Source: Prorocentrum cordatum (taxonomy: Eukaryota; Sar; Dinophyceae; Prorocentrales; Prorocentraceae). Taken from it: 64,000 nt of DNA. The stretch covers positions 55,001-119,000 of the forward strand of contig CAUYUJ010020679.1 in assembly GCA_963575745.1 (NCBI GenBank), written 5' to 3'. The position numbers were made by a program, and so were the translations under genes. How positions within the stretch are numbered: the stretch's first letter is position 1; every line of letters begins with the position of its first letter. Under the pieces are notes generated by a model. It saw only the letters and a list, made by a program, of their open reading frames with translations, was not told the DNA's origin and made no database searches. Below, one piece after another: positions 9,398-20,570 of this stretch.

Positions 9398-10491
9398 ACC
9401 TAACAGCGAAGACTGATAGGTTTCTAGTGGTCAAAAAAGAGCTCACAGATCACTCCACAGGGGGGTCCGGGCAGGTGTTGGGAGTTGCCGGGCGGGCCTG
9501 TGCCGAGCTCGTTTTTCACCAACAGTCACACACTTCGTGCTCTTCGACTTCCCAGAACTCCATTCCCAGGCCACATTCTGGAGGGCCGGATGCAACTGTA
9601 GGCCACTTCGTGCTCTTCCATTTCCCAGAACTCCATTCCCGGGCCACATTTTGGATGCCCGGAGCCAACTGTAGGCCACTTCGTGCTCTTCGATTTCCCA
9701 GAACTCCATTCCCGGGCCACATTTTGGATGCCCGGAGCCAACTGTAGGCCACTTCGTGCTCTTCGATTCCCAGAACTCCATTCCCGGGCCACATTTTGGA
9801 TGCCCGGAGCCAACTGTAGGCCATTTCGTGCTCTTCTATTTCCCAGAATTCCATTCCCGGGCCACATTTTGGATGCCCGGAGCCAACTGTAGGCCACTTC
9901 GTGGTCTTCGAGTCCCCAGAACTCCATTCCCGGGCCACATTTTGAATGTCCGGAGCCAACTGTAGGCCACTTCGTGGTCTTCGACTTCCCAGAACTCCAT
10001 TCCCGGGCCACATTTTGAATGCTGAGGCAGGCTGATGCTGAGGCTGAGGCAGGCTGAGGCTGAGGCAGGCTGAGGCTGAGGCCGAGGCTGAAGGCAGACT
10101 GAGGCTGAGGCTGAAGCAGGCTGAGGCTGAGGCTGAGGCAGGCTGAGGCTGAGGCTGAGGCAGGCTGATGCTGAGGCAGGCTGAGGCTGAGGCTGAGGCT
10201 GATGCAGGCTGAGGCTGAGGCAGGCTGAGGCTGAGGCCGAGGCTGAAGGCAGACTGAGGCTGAGGCTGAAGCAGGCTGAGGCTGAGGCTGAGGCAGGCTG
10301 AGGCTGAGGCAGGCTGAGGCTGAGGCTGAGGCAGGCTGAGGCTGAGGCTGTGACTGCGACTGCCGTTGCCACTGCGACTGTCATCGCGAATGCGACTACG
10401 ACTGCGAGAACAGCAGAATTCTACAACTGGATTCTCATCTGAATCTTAAGGGGAATGCTTCCAGATATGCTCCTACACATCGCTGTTAGGT
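9398..10491 (+). mobile_element. Composite element copy 2, complete
   Basis: Left end ACCTAACAGCG (9398-9408), conserved ~100-bp left segment, seven ~73-bp units (9530-10020), GAGGCT array (10021-10350), conserved right segment, right end CGCTGTTAGGT (10481-10491), the exact reverse complement of the left end. Length 1,094 bp. It encodes no transposase. The 73-bp units leave all minus frames open, which explains the many spurious ORFs. Confidence 0.8.
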
Positions 10492-10531
10492 TGCTTTGCC
10501 GGGATAATTTTGAAAAAACCATTTTTGAGTT

Positions 10532-11638
10532 ACCTAACAGCGAAGACTGATAGGTTTCTAGTGGGTCTAAAAAGAGGCCACAGATCACTCCACAGGGGGG
10601 TCCGGGCAGGTGTTGGGAGTTGCCGGGCGGGGCCCTGCCGGAGCTCGTTTTTCACCAACAGTCACACACTTCGTGCTCTTCGACTTCCCAGAACTCCATT
10701 CCCAGGCCACATTCTGAATACCGGATGCAACAGTCATACACTTCGTGCTCTTCCATTTCCCAGAACTCCATTCCCGGGCCACATTTTGGATGCCCGGAGC
10801 CAACTGTAGGCCACTTCGTGCTCTTCCATTTCCCAGAACTCCACTCCCGGGCCACCTTTTGGATGCCCGGAGCCAATGTAGGCCACTTCGTGCTCTTCCA
10901 TTTCCCAGAACTCCACTCCAGGGCCACATTTTGGATGCCCGGAGCCAACTGTAGGCCACTTCGTGCTCTTCTATTTCCCAGAACTCCATTCCCGGGCCAC
11001 ATTTTGGATGCCCGGAGCCAACTGTAGGCCACTTCGTGGTCTTCGAGTTCCCAGAACTCCATTCCCGGGCCACATTTTGGATGCCCGGAGCCAACTGTAG
11101 GCCACTTCGTGGTCTTCGAGTTCCCAGAACTCCATTCCCGGGCCACAATTTGGATGCCTGAGGCAGGCTGAGGCTGAGGCTGAGGCTGATGCAGGCTGAG
11201 GCTTAGACAGGCTGAGGCTGAGGCTGAGGCCGCAGGCAGACTGAGGCTGAGGCTGAAGCAGGCTGAGGCTGAGGCTGAGGCAGGCTGAGGCTGAGGCTGA
11301 GGCAGGCTGATGCTGAGGCAGGCTGAGGCTGAGGCTTAGGCTGATGCAGGCTGAGGCTGAGGCAGGCTGAGGCTGAGGCCGAGGCGGAAGGCAGACTGAG
11401 GCTGAGGCTGAAGCAGGCTGAGGCTGAGGCTGAGGCAGGCTGAGGCTAGGCAGGCTGAGGCTGAGGCTGAGGCTGAGGCAGGCTGAGGCTGAGGCTGTGA
11501 CTGCGACTGCCGTTGCCGCTGCGACTGTCATCGCGAATGCGACTACGACTGCGAGAACAGCAGAATTCTACAACTGGATTATCATCTGAATCTTAAGGGG
11601 AATGCTTTCAGATATGCTTCTACACATCGCTGTTAGGT
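10532..11638 (+). mobile_element. Composite element copy 3, complete
   Basis: Left end 10532-10542, 73-bp units to about 11155, GAGGCT array 11157-11490, right end CGCTGTTAGGT 11628-11638. Length 1,107 bp. Only 40 bp separate it from copy 2 and 18 bp from copy 4. Confidence 0.8.
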
Positions 11639-11656
11639 TGCTTTGCCGGGATAATT

Positions 11657-13297
11657 ACCTAACAGCGAAGACTGATAGGTTTCTAGTGGGATCAAAAGAG
11701 AGCAGCAGATCACTCCACAGGGGGGTCCGGGCAGGTGTTGGGAGTTGCCAGGCGGCAGGTGCCGGGCTCGTTTTTCACCAACAGTCACACACTTCGTGCT
11801 CTTCGACTTCCCAGAACTCCATTCCCAGGCCACATTCTCAATACCCGGATGCAACAGTCACACACTTCGTGCTCTTCGAGATCCCAGAACGCCATTCCCG
11901 GGCCACATTTAAAATAACCGGATGCAACAGTCACACACTTCGTGCTCTTCGAGTTCCCAGAACTCCATTCCCGGGCCACATTTTGGATGCCCGGAGCCAA
12001 CTGTAGGCCACTTCGTGCTCTTCGAGTTCCCAGAACTCCATTACCGGGCCACATTTTGAATGCCCGGAGCCAACTGTAGGCCACTTCGTGGTCTTCGAGT
12101 TCCCAGAACTCCATTCCTGGGCATGATTTTGAATGCCCGGAGCCAACTGTAAGCCACTTCGTGTTCTCCGAGTTCCCAGAACTCCACTCCTGGGCAGGAT
12201 TTTGAATGCCCGGAGCCAACTGTAGGCCACTTCGTGGTCTTCGAGTTCCCAGAACTCCATTCCCGGGCCACATTTTGAATGCCCGTAGCCAACTGTAGGC
12301 AACTTCGTGCTCTTCGACTTCCCAAAACTCCCACTCCTGGGCTACATTTTCAGCAGGGGCAAGAGCACGACGAGGAGGAGGACGAGCAAGACCAGGAGGA
12401 CGAGGACGAGCAGGAGCAGGACGAGGAGCAGGAGGAGCAGGAGAAGAAGGACGAGCAGGAGAAGGAGGAGGACGAGCAGGAGGAGGAGGACGACCAGGAG
12501 GAGGAGGACGACCAGGAAGAGGAGGAGGAGGAGGAGGAGGGGAGGGGGAGGAGTACCAGGAGGAGGAGGAGGAGGAGGAGGAGGAGGAGGAAGAGGAGGA
12601 GGAGGAGGAGGAGGACGAGGACGAGGAGGAGGAGGAGGAGGGGGGGGGAGAGTACCAGGAGGAGGAGAACGAGGACCACCAGGAGGAGGAGGAGGAGGAG
12701 GAGGAGGAGGAGGAGGAGGAGAGAACACCAGGAGGAGGAGGACGAGCAAGACGAGGAGGACGAGAACGAGGACGACCAGGAAGAGGAGGAGGAGGAGGAG
12801 GAGGGGAGGGGGAGGACTACCAGGAGGAGGAGGAGGAGGAGGAGGAGGAGGAGGAGGAAGAGGAGGAGGAGGACGAGGAGGAGGAGGAGGAGGACGAGGA
12901 GGAGGAGGTGGGGGGAGAGCACCAGGAGGAGGAGAACGAGGACCACCAGGAGGAGGAGGAGGAGGAGGAGGAGGAGGAGGAGGAGGAGGAGGAGGAGGAA
13001 GGGTCGAATGAGAGCACAGGAGGAGCGAGGACGTGGCCCGGCGTCATGGACGATAAACGAGGAGGAGCAGGAGGAAGAGGAGGAGGAGGAGGAGGGGAGG
13101 AGCAGGAGAAAGAGGAGGAGGAGGAGGAGGAGGACGGCAGGCTGAGGCTGAGGCTGTGACTGTGACTGCCTTTGCCACTGCGACTGTCATCGCGAATGCG
13201 ACTACGACTGCGAGAACAGCAGAATTATACAATTGGATTCTCATCCGAATCTTAAGGGGAATGCTTCCAGATATGCTCCTACACATCGATGTTAGGT
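11657..13297 (+). mobile_element. Composite element copy 4, expanded by GGA array
   Basis: Left end 11657-11667, 73-bp units to about 12350, then a ~790-bp GGA-rich array in place of most of the GAGGCT array (only 13137-13157 remains), then the conserved right segment. Its right end CGATGTTAGGT (13287-13297) has one mismatch. 1,641 bp. Confidence 0.75.
12350..13137 (+). repeat. Imperfect (GGA)n array inside composite element
   Basis: Polypurine array of GAGGAG with GACGAG, CAGGAG and ACGAGGACCACCAGG interruptions. The interruptions recur (12655, 12720, 12915), showing internal duplication. The second array at 14085-14258 starts with the same sentence (GGGGCAAGAGCACGACGAGG). Confidence 0.9.
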
Positions 13298-13454
13298 TGC
13301 TTTGCCGGGTGTTTTTATGTTAAAATCGTTACGAAAACTAAGGTTTTGGAAGGATTTCGTCTTGCGCGCGCGAATGTCCACTTTACCTTATTTTTTGCAA
13401 GGGATTCTTGAAGTTTGGTTATGTTAGAACAAGAAATGTCCACTTTGCCTTATT
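13298..13454. other. Spacer between composite elements
   Basis: AT-richer spacer with TGCGCGCGCGAATG and a repeated TGTCCACTTT.CCTTATT (about 13374 and 13437). No gene. Confidence 0.5.
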
Positions 13455-14258
13455 ACCTAACAGCGAAGACTGATAGGTTTCTAGTGGTGTCAAAAGAGCT
13501 CACAGATCACTCCACAGGGGGGTCCGGGCAGGTGTTGGGAGTTGCCGGGCGGCAGGGTGCCCCGCTCGTGTTTCACCAACAGTCACACACTTCGTGCTCT
13601 TCGAGTTCCCAGAACTCCATTCCCAGGCTCATTCTGAATAACCGGATGCAACAGTCACACACTTCGTGCTCTTCGAGATCCCAGAACGCCATTCCCGGGC
13701 CACATTTTAGAATAACCGGATGCAACAGTCACACACTTCGTGCTCTTCGAGTTCCCAGAACGCCATTCCCGGGCCACATTTAGAATAACCGGATGCAACA
13801 GTCACACACTTCGTGCTCTTCGAGTTCCCAGAACTCCATTCCCGGGCCACATTTTGGATGCCCGGAGCCAACTGTCGGCCACTTCGTGCTCTTCTATTTC
13901 CCAGAACTCCATTCCCGGGCCACATTTTGAATGCCCGGAGCCAACTGTAGGCCACTTCGTGCTCTTCGAGTTCCCAGAACTTCATTCCCGGGCCACATTT
14001 TGAATGCCCGTAGCCAACTGTAGGCAACTTCGTGCTCTTCGACTTCCCAGAACTTCCATTCCTGGGCCACATTTTCAGCAGGGGCAAGAGCACGACGAGG
14101 AGGAGGACGAGCAAGACCAGGAGGACGAGGACGAGAAGGAGCAGGACGAGGAGCAGGAGGAGCAGGAGAAGAAGGACGAGCAGGAGGAGGAGGAGGACGA
14201 GCAGGAGGAGGAGGACGACCAGGAGGAGGAGGACGACGAGGCGGAGGAGGAGGGGGAG
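13455..14258 (+). mobile_element. Composite element copy 5, truncated by gap
   Basis: Left end ACCTAACAGCG 13455-13465, 73-bp units to about 14077, GGA array 14085-14258, then the assembly gap. The right end is not seen. Confidence 0.7.
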
Positions 14259-14358
14259 NNNNNNNNNNNNNNNNNNNNNNNNNNNNNNNNNNNNNNNNNN
14301 NNNNNNNNNNNNNNNNNNNNNNNNNNNNNNNNNNNNNNNNNNNNNNNNNNNNNNNNNN
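14259..14358. other. Assembly gap of 100 N
   Basis: Exactly 100 N, the usual placeholder for a gap of unknown size. Linkage across it is not proved by sequence. Confidence 1.
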
Positions 14359-15485
14359 AGGAGGCCTTTAAGACGCCCAAGATGGCCTTCAAGAGGGCCC
14401 TGGAGCATTCCAAGAGGGCCCCAAGTCGGCCCATAGAGGCCCCCCAAACGGCTTCCGACGGACCAGGAGCCCACCCAGACGGCCGAACATGCCCCTAAGA
14501 TGGCCCAAGACGGCCCAAGAGGCCTCCAAGAAGGCCTCCAGGAAGGCCCGAAAAGGCCAAAGTTATTGATTTCCCCATGGGTTTTTGAAGGATTCCAGAC
14601 GGCCCAAGTGCCCTCAAAGATCGCCCAAGAGGCCCAAGACGGCCCAAGAGGCCCCCAAGACGGCCCAAGAGGCGTCCAAGACGCTCAAGATGGCCTCCAA
14701 GACGGCCCAAGAGCCCTCCACGACGTCCTCCAAGAAGGCCCGAAAGGGTCAACATGGCCTCCAGACGGCCAAGATGATCTTCAAGATGCCCACGTGTTCC
14801 CCGAAGGCTTTCCAAACCGATTCGGGGAACACATGGTCCGATAGCTTGGCAGGTCTGGTCTCAACGTTCGGCCACATAGGCGCTTCCAAAAAGGCAGGGG
14901 CCGGCGGTGATTCGCCGTAGACGTCTTCGATCCGCCGCCCCCTGTTGATTCATCACGGGGGTGCCCGGCGTGCTGAATCCTTTCAAAAGGTCCGCCACGA
15001 GAGCCCGAAAAAGTCAAAATCAATGCTTTCCTTAGGTTTTTAAGAGAGGTTGGCATTTGCTTCTTTTCGAGCCTTCCGACGGCTCACGACGGCCCAAGGA
15101 GCCCGAAAGATCGCACCCAGAGCGCCCAAGAGGCCTCCAAGATGGCCCTATGACGGCCCATGAGGCCCCCAAGACGGCCCCAAGAGGGCGCCAAGACGGC
15201 TCCAGAGGCCTCCAAGACGCCCAAGACGGTCTCCACGACGGCCAAGATGACCTCCAAGATGCTTCCAACATGGTCAAGATGAGCTTCAATACGGCCAAGA
15301 TGGCCGCTAAGACGGCCAAGATGGCCCAAGATGGGCCCGAGAGGTTCCAAGAGTGCCCCAGAGGAGTCTAAGAGGTGCTCCAGGAAGGCCCGAGGAAGCG
15401 AAAATCTTCAATTTTTCTTTGGTTTTTGAAGACGGCCTCCAAGACGGCCCAAGACCCCAAAACGTCCTCCAGGAGGCCCGAAAGC
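14359..15485 (+). repeat. GGCCCAAGA minisatellite
   Basis: Degenerate units such as CCAAGACGGCCCAAGAGGCC, about 12-21 bp apart. The same family appears in the other orientation (CTTGGGCCGTCTTGG) at 29575-34700 and again in this orientation at 35460-36070 and 41940-42610. No gene. Confidence 0.85.
14798..14935 (+). repeat. ~135-bp dispersed repeat, copy 1
   Basis: Contains CCCCGAAGGCTTTCCAAACC, GATAGCTTGGC and GCGCTTCCAAAAAGGCAGGG, ending GGCGGTGATTCGCCGTAG. Homologous to 15500-15640 and 36145-36280. Confidence 0.85.
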
Positions 15486-15499
15486 TCGGACGCCCGACT

Positions 15500-15640
15500 C
15501 CGTGTTCCCCGAAGGCTTTCGAAACCTACTCGGGAAACGCGTGGCCCGATAGCTTGGCCAAGCTCAAACCCAACTTTCGGCCACGCAGGCGCTTCCAAAA
15601 AGGCAGGGGGCGGCGGTGATTCGCCGTAGGCGACTTCGAT
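15500..15640 (+). repeat. ~135-bp dispersed repeat, copy 2
   Basis: Same order of boxes as copy 1, ending GGCGGTGATTCGCCGTAG. Each copy follows a GGCCCAAGA array and so may be the unique end of a larger repeat unit. Confidence 0.85.
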
Positions 15641-15754
15641 CGATTTAGCTTTCGGGCTGGTCCTGAGAACACCATGGTGGATAAATACAGCCCTGTGTCC
15701 GTGTAGCTCCCGCATTAGCCGAGGCTTCATTCTGGAATGTATAACTACGGTGGG

Positions 15755-15945
15755 AGGTTACCCGTCGGTCGGAGGAAGTGGGTAGAAAGATGAAGTAGGA
15801 AGGCGTTGGAAAAATATTGGGTTTCCGCCCGCCCCCTGAAAGGGAGGGAAGAGGGAAAATCGCTAGACTCTTGAGGTAGGAAGGCGCCTAAATAGATTGG
15901 GACCTGGGCATCCAGAAATACCAATTTTCAACGACGGGCATGTAA
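15755..15945 (+). repeat. ~185-bp dispersed repeat, copy 1
   Basis: Homologous to 26225-26410: shared boxes GGTTACCC.TCGGTCGGA, AGTAGGAAGGCG, TAGATTGGGA and TCCA.AAATACC. Two GAAGT.GGAAGGCG boxes repeat inside each copy. Confidence 0.75.
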
Positions 15946-16770
15946 CTACTGTGGGAGGTTACAGCCGCGGGGTCCAGGGTTGAGGGAAGCAGAATGGATT
16001 GCATGACGGAGAGGGGAAGAGCGAGCGCAAAGGGGAGGGGAAAGAGAGGGAGAAGGAGATACAGTCGGACTTGAACAGGACGCGCGAGAGGACACAAGAT
16101 CCTTCCGAGGGCCACATTGCCATGGGAGCGTAGGAGGCATGGGTCGCGAGACACAGGACACAAGGGTACGTACCCTTGATTTGGCATGGTCGACCTCCTA
16201 ATCAAGGCCGACTGTATAGATGGCTGGTCATCACCCGCGGGACGCGCCGAGTGGCGAGCACGTAGCATGAGCAGCGACGGCTCGCGCCCATCCGAGTGCA
16301 ATGCGAAATTAGCACATATCGCATTTGCGTCAAACCAAGTGCGCAGCGGATCTTTCACAGTGAATGCTATGGTCAACTGTCATGCGCTACGCAATTTACA
16401 CAGTGAGTGCATGCATCTTCCTTGCTCCAGACTCTCCCCGCATTTGCCGAGTGAGGATGTTCTCGAACATTCGAACCGCACCGCGTGCATTCAATGTGTA
16501 ACGTGTTTTACGATTTCAGGCACGTCGGAAGATGAAGAAGGCAATGTGAAAACGTGCGCATGCTCATTTCCGAATTCTTTGGGAACAAGTTTGACCTTTA
16601 GCGCCGATCGGCGCATGGATAGTTTGACCACGTTGAAACATCATCTTCAGCATTGCGAGCACAATATTCAGCATGCCCGTGACCTCAAAGACTCCCAAAG
16701 GGCCCCCCCGAAGCTTACAATAAGAGGCCCCCCAAGAAGCTTCTCAACGGACCCCCAAAAATCTACCAAA
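15946..16770. other. Unclassified low-copy sequence
   Basis: A plus frame is open over 16186-16860, but its composition is not persuasive and it ends in a (CTC)n tract at about 16775-16805. I see no domain. Possibly relic coding or unique intergenic DNA. Confidence 0.3.
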
Positions 16771-17514
16771 AGCCTCCTCCTCCTCCTCCTCCTCCTCCTC
16801 CTCCTCCCGTCTCCTCCTGCAAGAAAAGCGATCGCAACGTCCACATTGTCAGCGTTCTGAAAATGCAACCCGCGAAGCAATAATAATCTCAAACGAAATC
16901 CAATTTTGGCAAGGAGCCACCCTCCTCCATCCGTGTGAATGTTACTCGCACAAGGTTGCAAGGACAATGTGTCCGGCAACATGGCAACACACACAATTTG
17001 AGCACGGGCCGCCCTCCATCCGTAGATCCGAAAATCATGTATACACATATGTGTGTGTTTTATTCTTGCCAGCTTCGGAGACACGCGCACGGAACAGAAG
17101 CGAGAACCACGTGCTTGAAGAGGCCCGCCGTCCACCCACGGCACCGGCGCTAATCGGGGATGGACATACCTCCTTCTAGTAAAACGTGGTCGTGTCCAAG
17201 AGGGGGGGTGCAAATCATGACCGGCGGCACGCGCGCGGCCCAGCGGGGGGGCCAGGGACGTAATGAAATAAGAAGAGGCGCCATGAAATCTGGGGAAATA
17301 TCATGGCCCCCGCCATGATATCCACCCCCCTTTTCCGCCCCCGAGCTAAAACATTGAGGCGCGCCGCGCACCGCCCGGGCCCGCCGAGCTCTCGCCTGCT
17401 GGGCGCCACGGGGGCGCCCCGTGGGCGCCCCCATGGGCGCGGGCCGGGTCCGCCGAGCCTGCGTCCGGCGGTCGCGCCTCGCGTGCGCCCAGGGGCGCTG
17501 GCTGGGCCCGCCGC
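16771..17514. other. Unclassified GC-rich sequence
   Basis: Short (CTC)n tract at 16775-16805, then sequence without recognisable gene or repeat, becoming strongly GC-rich with GGGCGCCCC-type palindromes near 17400-17440. Confidence 0.3.
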
Positions 17515-17722
17515 GGTTTCCTCCTCCTCCTCCTCCTCCTCCATTTCCTCCATTTCCTCCTCCTCCATTTCCTCCTCCTCCTCCTCCTCCTCCTCCTCCT
17601 CCTTCTCCTCCTCCTCCTCCTCCTCCTCCTCCTCCTCCTCCTCCTCCTCCTCCTCTTCCCCATCCCCCTCTTCCATCTCCATCGCCATCTCCATATCCGC
17701 ATCCTCCTCCTTCTTCTTCCCA
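17515..17722 (+). repeat. (CTC)n microsatellite
   Basis: Almost pure TCC repeat with CATTTCCTC interruptions. Confidence 0.9.
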
Positions 17723-18057
17723 CAGCCCTGAGGGACCAACGTCTTAGGTGTCCACACATGCATACGTCAGCGGTGAGATAGGCGGCAAGTGTAGCGGGGG
17801 ACGAGGATAGCAGCAACGTGCACGAGAGATGCAGCCGAATCTCGCCCGCAAGACCTGGCAACACTGCACTCGCCCGAAGGAACGAGTAGCACATGAAACC
17901 AGGACCTTAGGCGGGAAGCGCAGCCCAAACGTACATGGGGGCGCCAGCAGCCATGACGAGAAGCGCAACCCAACGGACGACGTGGGGCGCAAGGAATGGC
18001 GAATGGGGGCACAAGAATGGATGCACTAGGCGCACCAAGAATGCAGCTAAGCGCCAC
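17723..18057. other. Probable 3' flank of the minus-strand gene
   Basis: Lies downstream of the stop at 18058. Weak internal repetition (GAAGCGCA.CCCAA boxes). No poly(A) signal recognised. Confidence 0.3.
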
Positions 18058-19084
18058 TCACTGGTAGACGATCTCAGGACTCCTGGCGGCCGCGTGGCAG
18101 TAGATCTCGTCGAAGGCTGTCTCGTCGCCGAGCAACGGTAGGAATACAGCGGCCACCCCAGGCTGCCCTTCTTGAGCAGCGAGGTCGTACAATATCTGGA
18201 ACACCTGGTCGTTAGCAACTGGGTCCACATGTTGGCACTCGAAAGCGGCCTTTTGGAACGCCATGCCGAGAGACTTTTTCGTATGGGAGCCGATGGGCTC
18301 AAGACAAGATGCCTTGACACGAATGGCCTCCGCACCAGTCTTAAAGGCCCAGCGGTCAGCAGCGTCGCCGTAGAAGCACAGGGTGCCTTCACGACCATTT
18401 AGCAGCGGCCTAGCCTTGAGGCCAACAAGGCGCGCGGCCATGCCTGGAACGAACGTGTGCTTCTCGCCTTGCTGCTGAGGAACAATGGCCTTTCCGCGCC
18501 GCTGGGGCCTCACCACATCAATATCAGTCTCCGCCTTGGCAGGGTTCGCTCTCCATCGCCACAGAGCCCGAGCCAGTCGCGCCACCTTCACCAGGAAGCT
18601 GCACGCTGGACGACTCATCCTTCTCGTGCGCCAGGACTGGCCCGATGGACTCGGCGTGCGTCTTGCGCTCGGAGCCCTCCTGCACCGCAGAACGCGTGTC
18701 CGGCGGCGTATCAGAGAAGCCTCCGAAGAAAACCGGAAGGGGCTTCACGACAAGACGGATGCGGGACTCGCCTTTGGAGTTCTTGTGCCCGTGGTCCACG
18801 ATACTAGCGCTGTCGATGTCCAGCTGCACCATGTGGAGCAAACTTATCATGAGGCTGTTCCGCATAGTCGGCTCCCAGACGGGGAACAGGCAGATCTGCA
18901 TGATAAGCTTGTCGCTGTGGCTGCACATTTTGACAGCACCTTGGCGGCCATTCGCTAGCCCCTGGATGATCCACTGGAGCCTGGCTGCTGAGACAATGGC
19001 GGCGCGGGGGGCAAGGGGGGAGAACAGCGGCTCGCACGTGCAAGCGAATGGCCCCTCCTCAGGCAGACGCCTGAGCCACAGGGG
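18058..19084 (-). CDS. Partial hypothetical gene with LNG (SH3-like) domain
   Basis: Minus-strand coding sequence ending at the stop 18060-18058. An exon opens at 19084 just after ATAG (acceptor AG) that follows a GGA-rich tract, in frame PLWLRRLPEEGPFACTCEPL. It continues as WIIQGLANGRQGAVKMCSH and LLHMVQLDIDSASIVDHGHK to about 18524, where that frame stops. A neighbouring frame continues as KAETDIDVVRPQRRGKAIVP and then GLKARPLLNGREGTLCFY, DRWAFKTG, IRVKASCLEPI. The latter fits the small L.GL...P.LNG..G...RW.V....V.VK motif common in dinoflagellate proteins. The frame change near 18520-18530 is either a frameshift (pseudogene or error) or a very short intron; I cannot decide. Upstream exons are not visible. 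Function unknown. Confidence 0.55.
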
Positions 19085-19345
19085 CTATCTCCTCCTCCTC
19101 CTCCTCCTCCTCCTCCTCATCCTCCTCCCCCCCTCCTCCTTTTTCCTTCCTTTTCTTTTTTTTTTTCCCCCCCCCCTTCCCTCTTCCCCCTTTTTCCTCC
19201 CCCTTTCCCCCCTTCCCTTTCCCTTTCCCCCTTTTTTCCCCCTTTTGTTCCCCCCTCTCTCCTCCCCCTCTCCCCTTTTCCTTTTTCTTTCCCCTTTTTT
19301 CTAATTTCTTCTTTTCCTCCTCCTCCTCCTCCTCCTCCTCCGCCG
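19085..19345 (-). repeat. Pyrimidine-rich low-complexity tract
   Basis: (CTC)n, then C/T homopolymer-like runs, then (CTC)n. On the minus strand this is a GGA/GA-rich stretch that would be the intron before the exon at 19084. Confidence 0.8.
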
Positions 19346-19577
19346 ATGCAGATTGCACCACGCACCACGTATCCTGCACCACACGGCTTGCACCACAAAG
19401 CCTGCATACCATGGCTTGCACCACGTGTGTTGCATCCTGTGCGTAGCACCCCGCAGTCGCAGACAAGAGTGAGGGGGCGGCGGGGACGTCGGCAGCCTGC
19501 GAGGTTATGAGGAAGCCCGCCGCAAACGCCTAATTTCTACAAGTTCAACGAGCCCGCCGCAGGCGCCGATTTGTCGT
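19346..19577. other. TGCACCACG-repeat and unclassified sequence
   Basis: About 19350-19450 holds loose repeats of GCACCACG/TTGCACCAC. The remainder is unclassified. Confidence 0.4.
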
Positions 19578-19755
19578 TCAAGCAACGTGGGTGGGTGGCG
19601 GGGTAGGTCACGGGTGGGTTGCGGGTGGGTCGCGGGCCGGGTCGCGGGTGGGTCGCGGGTGGGTCGCGGGTGGGTCGCGGGTGGGTCGCGGGTGGGTCGC
19701 GGGTCGGGTTGCGGGAGGGTCGCGGGCGGGTCGCGGGGTGGGTCGCGGGTCCGAA
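19578..19755 (+). repeat. 10-bp GGTCGCGGGT tandem array
   Basis: About 16 units of GGTCGCGGGT with few changes. Poised directly before a (CAA)n tract. Confidence 0.9.
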
Positions 19756-19782
19756 AACAACAGCACCAACACCAACAACAAC

Positions 19783-19827
<45 letters not shown>

Positions 19828-20060
19828 AGCACCAACAATAATTTTGAGACTGTTCGCTGTTATCTGCGCGCGTACCAATCAATACGTATATCCCAAACCA
19901 TCGGTGCCCGCCCTCGTCGTCTTCGATCGTGCCCCCTTGGGGGTATATCTTCCTTACCTGCCACGTGCATTTAGTGCAGCCCCTGCAACAAGAGAAGGGA
20001 AAACGGGTGGAAGGGGGAAGGAAAAGAATGGAACGACAGAAATTAGCAGGAAGGGGACAA
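19756..20060 (+). repeat. Compound repeat: (CAA)n and tail, head missing
   Basis: (CAA/CAC)n at 19760-19850, then the tail block (GACTGTTCGCTGTTATCTGC, CCCAAACCATCGGTGCCCGC). Confidence 0.8.
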
Positions 20061-20570
20061 GAAACAGAAAACAAATTGTAGAACCAGACGGGCAAATAGG
20101 GTGGGCAGACCCATAACGGGCAGGTCGGAAGGCGGGCCCAGGCGACCAGGTCGAGCAGGCGGGTTGCTGACACGTGGGCCCTGCATGAATCGTGAAGAAG
20201 TCTCAAGCGATGGCGCGATTCCCAAGTAAATCGGGAGAACAACCAAAACGAGAGCGTGATTCCTGAGCGCCGAAACCGCATCGTCTGAATAAGCTGTGAG
20301 GTAATCCCACGCGAAAGCGCGATTCGTATACACATTGTGATGAAGTCCCGCGCGAGAGCGCGACTTGGGAATACATATCAGGCGGGGGCCGCTGTTGTTG
20401 TAAACCCGGGGCCAACAACCCAGTTTGAGCCTCGTGGCTCTCCCTGATAAAAACAGGGTGCGGGCCCTGGGGAAACACTTCACTTAAAAAATTACGATGG
20501 TCACCGGAGGGGGGATCGACAATACTTATTCTTCAATAGTGACAATTCATCAACAACAAGAAGAATCATT
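20061..20570 (+). repeat. 41-bp family units and head block
   Basis: GAAGTCTC and CGAGAGCGCGATT units (about 20180-20380), then a diverged head block (20382-20550) with a very short (CAA) stretch. Confidence 0.65.

Noticed and set aside
9443-12334. Many overlapping minus- and plus-strand ORFs of 60-190 residues with Trp/Gly/His-rich repeats
   Set aside because: They are the 73-bp array read in rotating frames (73 is not a multiple of three). All minus frames happen to lack stops; no start or domain is conserved.
12279-13145. Long Glu/Arg/Gly/Leu ORFs
   Set aside because: Pure GGA microsatellite translation on either strand.
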